The position numbers and the translations under genes were made by a program. From an uncultured Prevotella sp. (GTDB lineage Bacteria; Bacteroidota; Bacteroidia; Bacteroidales; Bacteroidaceae), in contig CAMOQW010000027.1 of the NCBI GenBank assembly GCA_946623195.1, positions 1 through 19,405 of the forward strand: 19,405 bases of DNA. The letters are read 5' to 3'. This document shows positions 1 through 8,423 of this stretch, in pieces. Below the pieces are notes generated by a model, which was not told the DNA's origin, did no database searches, and worked only from the letters and a program-made list of their open reading frames with translations. Within the stretch, counting starts at the first letter, position 1. Every line of letters starts with the position of its first letter.

Positions 1-61
1 AAAAAAACTAAAAATGGAAAGAAATAATAAGAAAAAACGCGAAGATTTCAAAAAATTAACC

Positions 62-69
62 TATCTTTG
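62..69 (+). promoter_or_regulatory. Candidate -7 promoter element upstream of the first lipoprotein gene
   Basis: TATCTTTG matches the Bacteroidota -7 consensus TAnnTTTG at every fixed position. No TTG or TTTG occurs in the 60 bases upstream, so a -33 element is missing or unrecognisable. If it is used, transcription would start near position 75-77 and leave a leader of about 100 nt before the ATG at 176. A competing candidate lies at 121-150. Confidence 0.5.
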
Positions 70-80
70 TGCCGTGTTAT

Positions 81-116
81 ATGCAACCAAAGCTAATAGT
101 TGGCCGCCAACTATGA
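81..116 (+). other. Possible 11-codon leader ORF containing a perfect hairpin
   Basis: An ATG at 81 opens an 11-codon frame (MQPKLIVGRQL) that ends in TGA at 114-116, 59 nt before the lipoprotein start. Inside it, bases 96-103 and 107-114 form an uninterrupted 8-bp stem (TAGTTGG with CCAACTA, extended by one A-T pair) around a 3-nt loop. Its start is only a few nucleotides after the transcription start expected from the element at 62-69. The hairpin is directly visible. Translation of the frame is speculative, because ORFs this short are common by chance. Confidence 0.2.
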
Positions 117-120
117 ACGA

Positions 121-150
121 TTTGATGCGAACAATTATACTTTAACTTTA
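121..150 (+). promoter_or_regulatory. Alternative promoter candidate for the first lipoprotein gene
   Basis: TTTG at 121-124 is followed after 18 nt by TAACTTTA at 143-150, which matches TAnnTTTG except for the last base. The spacing equals that of the stronger promoter at 2019-2048. This would give a short A/T-rich leader of about 20 nt. It competes with the candidate at 62-69, and the sequence alone does not decide between them. Confidence 0.3.
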
Positions 151-175
151 TTTATAAACTAATTTAAAAACAAAC

Positions 176-1888
176 ATGAAAAAGAATCTAATGTGGATGA
201 TGGCCGCCATCCTGACGAGCGGCTTCGCACTGACAGCATGTTCAGTGGACGACAATCCCAATCCTAACCCCGCAGGCGACCCCATTCCTACCGTGATTGA
301 CTTTGAGGGCGAGGATGGTGCTTCTGCTTTCACCAATCCCGGCAATCGTATGTCTGTCGAAGTGATTGCCGACGAGACGGCAGAAAATGGCACGAAGGTT
401 GCCAAGTTCTCTCGCAGTAATTCCAGCGGTTTCGCCTATGCTACGCTGAAGATGGAAGACCTCGAGAATGCTGTACAGGCAGAGGTGTCTTTCGACTTCA
501 TGATTCCTGCTGAAATCTTAGGCCAGTCGGCTATTGCCTTGGGCGATGCTTACGTCCACAATGCAGAAAATGGTGGCTTCAACACCTCTAACGGCCAGTA
601 TGGATTTGGTACTAACGGTGCCATCTTCTACATGGGTGCTTTCCGCGGCAAGGCTTACGGCGGTGGCAACGAGAACTACTTCCAGATCAACGGCGCACCT
701 GCTGCTGCCTCTAAGGAGGAGCATCCCGCTGCTGATGTATGGGGCAAGTGGTTCCACGCTGACTTCCAGATTGACGTCATCAACAAGACTGTGAATTATG
801 CCATTTCTAATGGTGAGCAAGTATGGTGGGCTGGCGTAGACGTTCCCTTCGTGAGCGAGAATGCCAATACCTTCACGCAGCTATCCCTCTTCATTGGTAA
901 CACCGGTTCTTACGAGATTGACAACGTCGTTATCACCAAGACTTCTAAGGACACCAGCATCAAGTATGCCGACTATACCATCACCTATGTTGACACCGAG
1001 GGCAACCCCATCCCCGAGGAGTTGAAGGACACCATCACCCGTCGTGGTAAGGTGGGCGATGATATCATCCTGCTGGATGCCGACAAGGCCAACTTCACCA
1101 ATGCTGACGGTTCTGTGAAGTACACCTATAAGAGTGACAATGCCGAGGGTGCTAAAATTACCGCTGAGGGCACTGAAATCGTGATTGTCTACGAGAGCGC
1201 TGAAGTTCCCAAGTATCAGTATATCTTCAACTGCATGATCGACGGCATGACCGGTGCAGACGCTATTCTGGCTCAGTTCAGAGGTGAGGAGTTTGAAGGA
1301 AGATCCACTACGGTTTATCTGCCTATCGCCTTCTACAAGAACGAGAAGTGCTACGTGACCAAAGCCGACCAGTACAACGGTAAGACTGCTTCTGTGAATG
1401 GTACTGAGGCCAAGACTCAGGGTTTCATCCTCACCACCATCAACTATGCACTGGATGAGAATTGGGTTTACTTCGCTGACTGCGAGGATATGGAGATTAC
1501 CGGTGAGACTGTGAACGGCTTCTCTTGGGGCACCTTCAACCGCGTTTCTCAGGGTAAGCACATCCGTCTGAATGCCGGAACCAGCATGACCACCAAGGAT
1601 GCCATTGCTGTTGCCGGTACCTATGACATCGCTCTCTACGGCCGTAGCGACAGCGGTACGTCATCGCCTGTAACCCTCTACTTCGTTGCCGAAGACGGCA
1701 CCGAGACCAAGGTTGAGATTGCTGCTACTCCGGAAACATACGCCAGCGCCGGTATGGGTTGGTTCACCTTCGCAAGTGTTACCGTTCCCGCTGGTGTGAA
1801 GCTGAAGTTCGTCAACGAGACCGAATGGAACGGCTTCGGCTACGACTGCCTGAAGGTCACCAAGATTGTGGAGGCTCCTGCTGAGTAA
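176..1888 (+). CDS. Surface lipoprotein with two jelly-roll-like domains and a MucBP-like module
   Basis: A 570-residue predicted outer-membrane lipoprotein. The signal peptide ends in a lipobox (LTAC, Cys22), and the mature start CSVDDNPNPNP has the acidic residues after the Cys that favour surface export in Bacteroidota, followed by a Pro/Asn linker. Residues about 37-256 look like a beta-sandwich (concanavalin/jelly-roll type), opening with IDFEGEDG and closing with YEIDNVVITK. Residues about 263-342 resemble a MucBP-type beta module (ITYVDTEGNPIP, then GKVGDDI). Residues about 346-565 form a second beta-rich domain ending in GFGYDCLKVTKI, as in carbohydrate-binding modules. No catalytic motif was recognised. 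Its own terminator follows, so it is probably not cotranscribed with the FAS1/SusCD genes. A glycan- or mucin-binding role is an inference from fold-like patterns; exact families are unassigned. Confidence 0.85.
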   Translation: MKKNLMWMMAAILTSGFALTACSVDDNPNPNPAGDPIPTVIDFEGEDGASAFTNPGNRMSVEVIADETAENGTKVAKFSRSNSSGFAYATLKMEDLENAVQAEVSFDFMIPAEILGQSAIALGDAYVHNAENGGFNTSNGQYGFGTNGAIFYMGAFRGKAYGGGNENYFQINGAPAAASKEEHPAADVWGKWFHADFQIDVINKTVNYAISNGEQVWWAGVDVPFVSENANTFTQLSLFIGNTGSYEIDNVVITKTSKDTSIKYADYTITYVDTEGNPIPEELKDTITRRGKVGDDIILLDADKANFTNADGSVKYTYKSDNAEGAKITAEGTEIVIVYESAEVPKYQYIFNCMIDGMTGADAILAQFRGEEFEGRSTTVYLPIAFYKNEKCYVTKADQYNGKTASVNGTEAKTQGFILTTINYALDENWVYFADCEDMEITGETVNGFSWGTFNRVSQGKHIRLNAGTSMTTKDAIAVAGTYDIALYGRSDSGTSSPVTLYFVAEDGTETKVEIAATPETYASAGMGWFTFASVTVPAGVKLKFVNETEWNGFGYDCLKVTKIVEAPAE

Positions 1889-1918
1889 TTCATCGCACGG
1901 AATCACATACCACTCATT

Positions 1919-1950
1919 CTCCCCGGCCCACTTCGGTCGGGGAGTTTTTT
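1919..1950 (+). terminator. Intrinsic terminator after the first lipoprotein gene
   Basis: CTCCCCGGCC (1919-1928) pairs with GGTCGGGGAG (1935-1944) as a 10-bp stem with one G-T pair and a 6-nt loop, followed directly by six T (1945-1950). It begins 30 nt after the stop codon. It separates this gene from the downstream operon. Confidence 0.9.
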
Positions 1951-1964
1951 GTTGCTGCATGCAC

Positions 1965-1972
1965 GGGGGGGG
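1965..1972 (+). repeat. G8 homopolymer tract upstream of the operon promoter
   Basis: Eight consecutive G residues lie 46 nt upstream of the -33 element of the operon promoter, in otherwise A/T-rich spacer. G tracts of this length can slip during replication. No functional role is demonstrated here, and the tract lies outside any ORF. Confidence 0.9.
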
Positions 1973-1996
1973 AAAAGAAGGCTATTAGCCGGCAAG

Positions 1997-2024
1997 CGCA
2001 AAAATTTAGCAATTTTTTTTTGCG
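1997..2024 (+). promoter_or_regulatory. Inverted repeat overlapping the -33 element
   Basis: CGCAAAAA (1997-2004) is the exact reverse complement of TTTTTGCG (2017-2024), with 12 nt between them. The right arm contains the TTTG at 2019-2022 that serves as the -33 element. The position suits an operator, or an A-tract bend near the promoter. The A/T-rich composition raises the chance of coincidence. Confidence 0.4.
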
Positions 2025-2048
2025 TTTCACATATTTTGTGTATCTTTG
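2019..2048 (+). promoter_or_regulatory. Bacteroidota-type promoter of the FAS1/SusCD operon
   Basis: TTTG (2019-2022), an 18-nt spacer, and TATCTTTG (2041-2048) fit the known Bacteroidota sigma-ABfr consensus (TTTG, about 19 nt, TAnnTTTG). Transcription should start near 2054-2056, giving a leader of roughly 55 nt before the ATG at 2109. No comparably good promoter was found in any spacer inside the operon, so this probably drives all seven genes. Confidence 0.75.
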
Positions 2049-2094
2049 CAGACTGAAAGCTACTAATAGTCATTAGAAACTAATCAAATTATTA

Positions 2095-2110
2095 ATAAAT
2101 AGCTATTTAT
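2095..2110 (+). promoter_or_regulatory. 16-bp perfect palindrome running into the start codon
   Basis: ATAAATAGCTATTTAT is its own reverse complement over all 16 bases, and its last two bases are the AT of the ATG at 2109-2111. With no loop it is unlikely to be a stable RNA hairpin. It could be a site for a dimeric DNA-binding protein, or a chance A/T-rich palindrome. It lies in the untranslated leader of the operon's first gene. Confidence 0.4.
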
Positions 2111-4862
2111 GAAAAAATTCATTTTCTGTATCTCTCTCGTGTTAACGGGACTGATGACTGCCTGCGTAGAAAAGAACCAGGCGGTGGATGAAGACAACAA
2201 GCCCTCATGGCTTGGTGAAAGCATCTATCAGGAACTGAAGAACCCCAGAACCTTGGAGGGAACGTTCAACACCTACCTGCGGCTGATTGACGACCTTGGC
2301 TATGCCGAGACGCTCAACCGCACGGGTTCGAAGACCATCTTCCCTGCTAACGACGAGGCTTTCGCCAGGTTCTTCCAGTCCAATCCTTGGGGAGTGACGA
2401 GCTACGAAAAGCTCTCGAATGCCCAGAAGAAGATGCTGCTCTATTCTTCCATGCTCGACAATGCCCTGTTGGTGAGCATGCTCTCAAACGTCAGCAATAC
2501 CAGCAGTACCGAGAGTCAGGTGTCGCAGGGCATAGCCATGAAGCATCAGACCAACCTGAACGTCATCGACACCGTGCAGTGTCTGACCAGCGATGCCCAG
2601 ATGCCGCAGAACAACCGCTACTGGGATGCCTATCGCAACGGCGGCAGCATGTATGTGGTAAACGATGCCACGCGTCCCATGATGGTACACTTCACCCGTG
2701 AGCACCTGCTGAACAACGACATCACCACGCTGGGCGAGGAAAGCGACTTCGCCATCCTGACGGGCACACCCTATAGCGAGAACCTGTCAGCCTACATCTT
2801 CGACAACGCCATCATCAACAGGGATATCACCTGCCAGAACGGTTATATCCACCAGATGCAGGATGTCATCGTGCCTCCCGGCAACATGGCCCAGGTGCTG
2901 CGCAGCGATGACGAGACGACCTATTTCAGCCATATCCTGGACTACTTCTGCGCACCCTACGAGAACGCAGCCGTAACCAGCAACTATAACGCCTGGGCTC
3001 AGGAGAACGGACTGCCCACCATCGACCACATCTACGAGGTGCGCTACCTGAACAACAAGGCCGGCCACCGACAGAATACCGACCCTGACGGCAACATCGT
3101 GAGCAGTACCTACCTGCTGAACTTCGACCCGGGGTGGAACCAGTATAGCCCCAACAGCCAGACCACGCCCGTGGACTATACCCTGGCCGACGTAGCCACG
3201 ATGTTTGTGCCTACCAACAAGGCCATGGTGGACTTCTTCTGTCAGGGCGGCGACGGTGCCTATCTGATAGACCTCTACGGTAAGTATCATGGCAGTGAGA
3301 ACAACGAGGCTCACCTGTTGGAGAACCTGGATGCCCTGCACAACACGATGCCGGAAATCCTGACCGCCTTCATCAACAACCTGATGAAGTCGTCGTTCAC
3401 CGCTACCGTGCCCAGCAAGTTTGAGACCGTACAGAACGATGCCAACGAGTATATGGGCATCACCCTGGACAAGATTGACGAAGGCACCGACAAGCGCTAC
3501 GACATCCAGATGGCCAACAACGGCGTCATCTACAAGATGAAGGAACTGATAGCCCCCGACGAGTACCAGAGCGTCATGGCTCCGTCGTCGGTATATCCCG
3601 ACATGAAGGTGTTCAACTGGGCCATCAAGGAGCCCGACTCCGACCAGCCGCTGAACGTGCAGTTCCGCTACTACCTGATGTCGATGAGCTCCAACTTCGC
3701 TTTCTTCATTCCCGACAGTGCTGCCTTCGAGAACTATTACGTTGACCCCTGCTACTTGGGACATGCAGAGCCGCGCGCCCTGAAGTTCTTCTACGACACC
3801 AGCGGTTCGAAGGCTACCGTACGTGCCAAGGCCTATCGCTACGACCCCGCCACGAATACCGTCGGCGACATCATGAACGGTGGCGCCAACGTGGAGTTTG
3901 CGCAGTGGCAGTCGCTGATGGTGGACATCCTGAACTACCATACCGTCGTGCTGAACGAGGGTGAGAAGCTGGGCACCAACAAGTACTATAAGACCAAGCA
4001 TGGCGGCGAAATCATGGTGAGCGGCGGCAACGTCGGCGACCGCGTGATGAGCGGCCAGCAGATTGACAACGGCGTGGCGCCTGCAGCCATCAAGAATGTC
4101 TATAGCGAGAAGAACGGTACCGCCTACCGCATCGACCACGTCATCCAGGCTCCGCGCAACAGTGTCAGCAAGACCCTGGAGAGCAATAGCCGCTTCTCCG
4201 AGTTCTATAACCTCTGCTCAGGATTCGGTGCCAGCGACTTGCTGGAATGGGCCGGCATCAGTGGCGAGAAGAGCGAGCTGGGCACCACGGAGCAAGATGC
4301 CTACATCATCTTCCAGAACCAGGACAAGGACGGCCACGGCTGTCTGGACTACAACGTGAAGATGTTCAACACCTATAACTATACGCTCTATGCGCCCAAC
4401 AACGAGGCCATGAAGAAGGCTTACGAGGGCGGGCTGCCCACCTGGGAACAGGTGCAGAACCTCTACGAGGCCTACGCCAATGAGGAGAGTGCTGCCGCCA
4501 CGGCTGCCAAGGAGCGTGCGAAGGCCATGATTAAGCGGATGCGCGACTTTGCCCACTACCATTTCCAGAGCAATTCCGTCTATGCCGACAATGTGGTGGC
4601 TGGCGGACGCTTCAACAGCCTCTGCACCGACAACCTCGGTCTGGCCCTGGAGCTGCGTGTCAGCGGTGGCAACGGTAAGCTGACGGTGACCGACGGTGCC
4701 GGCAAGACGCATACCATTGATGCCAACAACTCAGCCACGCTGAGCAACCTGATGACACGCGACTACTGGTTCAACAGGGCCCGTGCACAGGCCACGGCCA
4801 TCTACACGTCGTCTTTCTGCGTGATTCATGAACTCACCGAAGCCCTTGACTCCGGACAGTAA
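2109..4862 (+). CDS. Fasciclin (FAS1) repeat lipoprotein with four FAS1-like domains
   Basis: A 917-residue lipoprotein, first gene of the operon. The signal peptide ends in LMTAC with Cys19 as the lipidation site. Four FAS1-like repeats can be traced from their paired motifs, an F-x-P-x-N/D-x-A-type strand near the start and an NG-x-I/H-x-(I/M)-x-x-(V/L)-I-x-P-type strand at the end. Repeat 1 spans about 38-267 (IFPANDEAF at 77; NGYIHQMQDVIVPP at 244). Repeat 2 spans about 270-490 (MFVPTNKAM at 365; NNGVIYKMKELIAP at 470). Repeat 3 spans about 497-685 (FFIPDSAAF at 532; NGTAYRIDHVIQAP at 669). Repeat 4 spans about 695-915 (LYAPNNEAM at 760; FCVIHELTEAL at 903). FAS1 domains are known as adhesion or ligand-binding modules. 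Next to SusC/SusD this protein probably acts on the cell surface as an accessory binding subunit; the ligand is unknown. Repeats 3 and 4 are the most diverged. Confidence 0.88.
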   Translation: MKKFIFCISLVLTGLMTACVEKNQAVDEDNKPSWLGESIYQELKNPRTLEGTFNTYLRLIDDLGYAETLNRTGSKTIFPANDEAFARFFQSNPWGVTSYEKLSNAQKKMLLYSSMLDNALLVSMLSNVSNTSSTESQVSQGIAMKHQTNLNVIDTVQCLTSDAQMPQNNRYWDAYRNGGSMYVVNDATRPMMVHFTREHLLNNDITTLGEESDFAILTGTPYSENLSAYIFDNAIINRDITCQNGYIHQMQDVIVPPGNMAQVLRSDDETTYFSHILDYFCAPYENAAVTSNYNAWAQENGLPTIDHIYEVRYLNNKAGHRQNTDPDGNIVSSTYLLNFDPGWNQYSPNSQTTPVDYTLADVATMFVPTNKAMVDFFCQGGDGAYLIDLYGKYHGSENNEAHLLENLDALHNTMPEILTAFINNLMKSSFTATVPSKFETVQNDANEYMGITLDKIDEGTDKRYDIQMANNGVIYKMKELIAPDEYQSVMAPSSVYPDMKVFNWAIKEPDSDQPLNVQFRYYLMSMSSNFAFFIPDSAAFENYYVDPCYLGHAEPRALKFFYDTSGSKATVRAKAYRYDPATNTVGDIMNGGANVEFAQWQSLMVDILNYHTVVLNEGEKLGTNKYYKTKHGGEIMVSGGNVGDRVMSGQQIDNGVAPAAIKNVYSEKNGTAYRIDHVIQAPRNSVSKTLESNSRFSEFYNLCSGFGASDLLEWAGISGEKSELGTTEQDAYIIFQNQDKDGHGCLDYNVKMFNTYNYTLYAPNNEAMKKAYEGGLPTWEQVQNLYEAYANEESAAATAAKERAKAMIKRMRDFAHYHFQSNSVYADNVVAGGRFNSLCTDNLGLALELRVSGGNGKLTVTDGAGKTHTIDANNSATLSNLMTRDYWFNRARAQATAIYTSSFCVIHELTEALDSGQ

Positions 4863-4907
4863 TATGCGAGAAGAACAAAAGTAAAAAGTGAAAATATATC
4901 CATAGAT

Positions 4908-7900
4908 ATGACTATCAAGAAAATACTATTTACGGCCTTGCTGGGCATCGTCTGCCTGCCACTGATGGCGCAGGGTGTCCGTATTTCGGGTACGCTGTCC
5001 GACAACGACGGTCCGATTATGATGGCCAACGTTGTGGAGCGCGATGCCAACAACCGTATCGTTTCGGCCGTGCAGACCGACTTCAACGGTAACTTCTCCA
5101 TGCAGGTTAAGAGCACTAAGAACAAGCTGGTGTTCTCGTATGTGGGAGACAAGACTCAAATTGTAAGCATCGGCAACCGCACGGTGTTCAATATCAAGCT
5201 GGAGGCTGAGAATACACAGCTGAAGGAGGTGGTCGTCAAGGCCAAGCGCGGCAATTCCGGCGGTCTGATGATCTCGAAGAAGGAAATCTCCGTGTCGCAG
5301 CAGGCACTGAACATGGAGAACATCGAAGGTCTGGCATTCACCTCGGCCGACGAGGCCCTGCAGGGTGAGATTGCCGGTCTGGACATTGTGGCCAACTCTG
5401 GTAACCTGGGTGCCGGTACGCAGATGCGTCTGCGTGGTGTCACCACCATCACCGGCGATGCCAACCCGCTGATTGTGGTGGACGACAAGATTTTCGACAA
5501 CCCTGACGAGAACTTCGACTTCGCCAATGCCAACGAGGAACAGTATGCCTCGCTGCTGTCGGTCAACGTGGACGATATCGCCAGCATCACCGTGCTGAAG
5601 GATGCTGCCGCCACCGCCGTATGGGGCTCGAAGGGCTCCAATGGTGTGCTGCTCATTACGACGAAGCACGGTATGCGTGGAAAACCCCGCCTGAATTTCT
5701 CCTATAAGTTCACCGGCACCTGGCAGCCTAAGGGCTACAAGCTGCTCGACGGTGACAGCTACTCCATGCTGATGAAGGAGGCCTTCTACAATCCTACCCA
5801 GAAAGCCGATGCCACCACGAACATCGAGGAGCTGAACTATAACACCGCATGGTCGGAATATGAGAACTGGAACAACAACACCGACTGGGTGGACGCCGTG
5901 ACACAGTTCGGCGGACAGCATGAGTACAACCTGAACCTCTCGGGTGGTGGTGAGAAGGCTACCTTCCGCATCTCCGCCGGTTACAAGCACCAGACAGGTA
6001 CCATCATCAAGCAGAAGTTCCAGCAGTTCACGACCCGTCTGGTTCTCGACTATAACGTCAGTGACCGCATCCGCTTCTCAACGAACTTCGCACTGACCTA
6101 TACGGGCAACGACCGTAACTATGGCAACAACATCCTCGGCTTGGCCCAGAAGATGGCTCCCAACATGAGCATATTCCGCCAGAATGCCGATGGCTCTGAT
6201 ACGGATGAATACTACATCATGAACCCCAGTTCCAGCGGTGTCTATCCCAAGGATGGTAACTTCTCCAGCTATGAGCTGGCAGCCATCAGGGGTCTTGGCA
6301 ACCCCGTGGCCATTGCCAATCAGGCTACGGACCGCGAAGAAACCTACCGTCTGACCCCTGACTTCAGCATCAAGTACGAACTGCTGGGCACCGAGCCCGA
6401 CAAGAGCCGACTGACGCTGAACGGCCGTGTAGATTTCGATATCTATGCGTCGAGCCGCCCCATCTACTTACCAGCCTCGCTGTCGAGCAACACCTGGGCA
6501 AACAAGGATTATAATAAGTCGAATAATACGGAGGTCAACCGCTTCAAGGTGGGTGGCCGCGTAGAACTGGTCTATACGCCTCACTTCAAGAACGAAGATT
6601 GGTCGGCCACCATGCTGGCCCGTTATGAGATGAGCACGGAGAAATACAACAAGCAGTTCCTGGAGACGAGTATGCTGCCTCCCGGCATCACGGCGTCCAC
6701 CATCTTCGCATGGCTCTATGATGACAAGTCGATGACCAGCAGCAACTCACGTTCAGCATCGCAGAACCTGCTCTACAACGGTCACCTTTCTTATAAGGAC
6801 GGCCGCTATAGTCTTGGCTTCTCACTGCGTGCCGATGGTGACTCGAAGTTTGGTCCCAAGAACAAGTGGGCACTCTTCCCCGGTGTGTCGCTGCGTTATA
6901 ACATCAGTGACGAGCCGTTTATGGCCAAGGTCAAGGGCAACTGGCTGTCTATGTTGGGCCTGCGTGCTTCTTGGGGTATCAATGGTAAGGCTCCAAAGTC
7001 GAACTACCTCTTTTTCAATACTTATAATACTTCTGCTGGCTACTATGGCTACGCTACCAACCTGCAGCCTATCGGTACTCTCGACGGACTGAAGCTGGAC
7101 GACCTGCGCTGGGAGAAGACTACGAGTATTAACCTCGGTTTCAACCTGGGTTTGCTGCATGACATGATTGAGGTGGACTTCGACTACTACCACAAGGTGA
7201 CAAAGGACCTGCTGATGGAGAGTGTGGCCATTCCTTCATACGTGGGTTACAGCACGCTCAGCAACATGAACGTCGGTCAGATGAACAACAACGGTTGGGA
7301 ATTGAACTTCACAGCCAAGAGATTCCTCAAGATTGGCAAGTTCTCGATGGATGCCAGCTTCAACATCGCACAGAACGAGAACATGCTGAAGAAGATGGAT
7401 GAGAGTGTGCTGGATGCCCTCAACAACACCTATACCAACTATACCAACGGCAAGTCGGGTTCTCCGTGGGCTGTCACCCAGCGCGGTAACTGGCCGTTGC
7501 GCGTACAGCTGAACAACTCGCTGGGTTCCATCTACGGTTTCCGCTATCAGGGTGTCTACCAGTACACCTACGACTATCTGGAGAATCTGCAGAAGGAAAA
7601 CAACTGGGATGCTGCTACCTACGAGCAGGAAATCAACAACCGACTGGCTGCCGGACAGACCTTCCCCGTGGTGCGTGACGACAAGGGTAACGTGCTGATG
7701 GACGGACAGGGACATCCCAAGCGCCTGGTCTACAACTATACCAACAACAACGGTACCGGCTCGTCGACATACACCTTCCAGGGTGGTGACGCCATCTATC
7801 AGGACATCAACCACGACGGTCAAATCAATGAGCTCGACATCGTCTACCTCGGCAACTCGCTGCCGAAGGTCAATGGTGGTTTCAACCTGACTCTCCGCTA

Positions 7901-8351
7901 TGGAAACTGGAGCGTGAAGGCCCGTTTCATGTACCGTTTTGGCAACAAGGTGGTCAACCTGGCCCGCCAGAACCTGGAACAGATGTTCAATACCTACAAC
8001 CAGTGTGCCTCCGTCAACTACCGTTGGCGTAAGGATGGCGACGTGACGGTGATTCCGCGCGCCATGTATAACACCTCGTACAACTTCCAGCCTTCCGACC
8101 GCTATGTCGAGAATGGCGGCTTCGTACGCTTCCAGAACCTGCAGATTACCTACAACTTCCCCAAGAAGATGATCAAGAAGTGGGGCCTGAACCAACTGCA
8201 GGCTTACGCCTCACTGAACAACCTCTATGTATGGACGAAGTATAGCGGCGTAGACCCCGAGGTGTCTCCGCAGGGCTATGGCGTTGCCGCCGATGCTTCG
8301 CAGACTCCGCGTTCGAAACAGTTCACCTTCACCCTGAACGTCGGGCTGTAA
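4908..8351 (+). CDS. SusC/RagA-type TonB-dependent outer-membrane transporter (first copy)
   Basis: An 1147-residue outer-membrane beta-barrel that imports a ligand captured by its SusD partner, powered by TonB-ExbBD. A signal-peptidase-I-type leader is cleaved near residue 21 or 22 (LPLMAQ). Residues 23-98 form the carboxypeptidase-regulatory-like beta domain typical of SusC proteins. LKEVVVKAKRG at 105-115 sits where SusC proteins carry their TonB-box-like EVVV segment. The plug spans about 115-255, with IAGLDIVANSGNLGAG and the family signature VLKDAAATAVWGSKGSNGVL starting at 229. The remainder is the barrel, ending in FTFTLNVGL. An Asp-rich DINHDGQINELD loop lies near residue 965. There is no STN domain, so direct signalling to an anti-sigma factor is not expected. 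It starts 45 nt after the FAS1 gene and 37 nt before susD. The substrate cannot be read from the sequence. Confidence 0.95.
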   Translation: MTIKKILFTALLGIVCLPLMAQGVRISGTLSDNDGPIMMANVVERDANNRIVSAVQTDFNGNFSMQVKSTKNKLVFSYVGDKTQIVSIGNRTVFNIKLEAENTQLKEVVVKAKRGNSGGLMISKKEISVSQQALNMENIEGLAFTSADEALQGEIAGLDIVANSGNLGAGTQMRLRGVTTITGDANPLIVVDDKIFDNPDENFDFANANEEQYASLLSVNVDDIASITVLKDAAATAVWGSKGSNGVLLITTKHGMRGKPRLNFSYKFTGTWQPKGYKLLDGDSYSMLMKEAFYNPTQKADATTNIEELNYNTAWSEYENWNNNTDWVDAVTQFGGQHEYNLNLSGGGEKATFRISAGYKHQTGTIIKQKFQQFTTRLVLDYNVSDRIRFSTNFALTYTGNDRNYGNNILGLAQKMAPNMSIFRQNADGSDTDEYYIMNPSSSGVYPKDGNFSSYELAAIRGLGNPVAIANQATDREETYRLTPDFSIKYELLGTEPDKSRLTLNGRVDFDIYASSRPIYLPASLSSNTWANKDYNKSNNTEVNRFKVGGRVELVYTPHFKNEDWSATMLARYEMSTEKYNKQFLETSMLPPGITASTIFAWLYDDKSMTSSNSRSASQNLLYNGHLSYKDGRYSLGFSLRADGDSKFGPKNKWALFPGVSLRYNISDEPFMAKVKGNWLSMLGLRASWGINGKAPKSNYLFFNTYNTSAGYYGYATNLQPIGTLDGLKLDDLRWEKTTSINLGFNLGLLHDMIEVDFDYYHKVTKDLLMESVAIPSYVGYSTLSNMNVGQMNNNGWELNFTAKRFLKIGKFSMDASFNIAQNENMLKKMDESVLDALNNTYTNYTNGKSGSPWAVTQRGNWPLRVQLNNSLGSIYGFRYQGVYQYTYDYLENLQKENNWDAATYEQEINNRLAAGQTFPVVRDDKGNVLMDGQGHPKRLVYNYTNNNGTGSSTYTFQGGDAIYQDINHDGQINELDIVYLGNSLPKVNGGFNLTLRYGNWSVKARFMYRFGNKVVNLARQNLEQMFNTYNQCASVNYRWRKDGDVTVIPRAMYNTSYNFQPSDRYVENGGFVRFQNLQITYNFPKKMIKKWGLNQLQAYASLNNLYVWTKYSGVDPEVSPQGYGVAADASQTPRSKQFTFTLNVGL

Positions 8352-8385
8352 TCGTAAATTAGTAATGAGTAATTAGAAATCAGAT

Positions 8386-8423
8386 ATTATGATTACCTAT
8401 AAGAAGATATATAATAAGGTGGC
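8386..8423 (+). repeat. 5'-end repeat, copy 1 (start of first susD gene)
   Basis: The segment from ATTATG through codon 11 (…KKIYNKVA) matches 10171-10208 at 33 of 38 positions by eye. The last 23 nt (8401-8423) differ at one base. It encodes the front of the signal peptide, KIYNKVA here and NIYNKVA in the other copy. Confidence 0.75.

Noticed and set aside
1919..1950. Riboswitch or regulatory RNA in the gap before the operon
   Set aside because: The hairpin with its T run lies just after a stop codon and upstream of the next promoter, so it is an ordinary terminator of the first gene.
2787..4139. Minus-strand open frame (450 codons) opposite the four-FAS1 gene
   Set aside because: Antisense shadow. 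Its low-complexity Val/His/Gly/Leu composition and the lack of any promoter or recognisable motif argue against a real gene.
4908..8351. STN-type signalling domain that would make a SusC a transducer for an ECF sigma pathway
   Set aside because: Both SusC proteins pass from signal peptide (with a short acidic linker in the second) to the carboxypeptidase-like domain, leaving no room for the roughly 70-residue STN domain. No sigma or anti-sigma gene is present.
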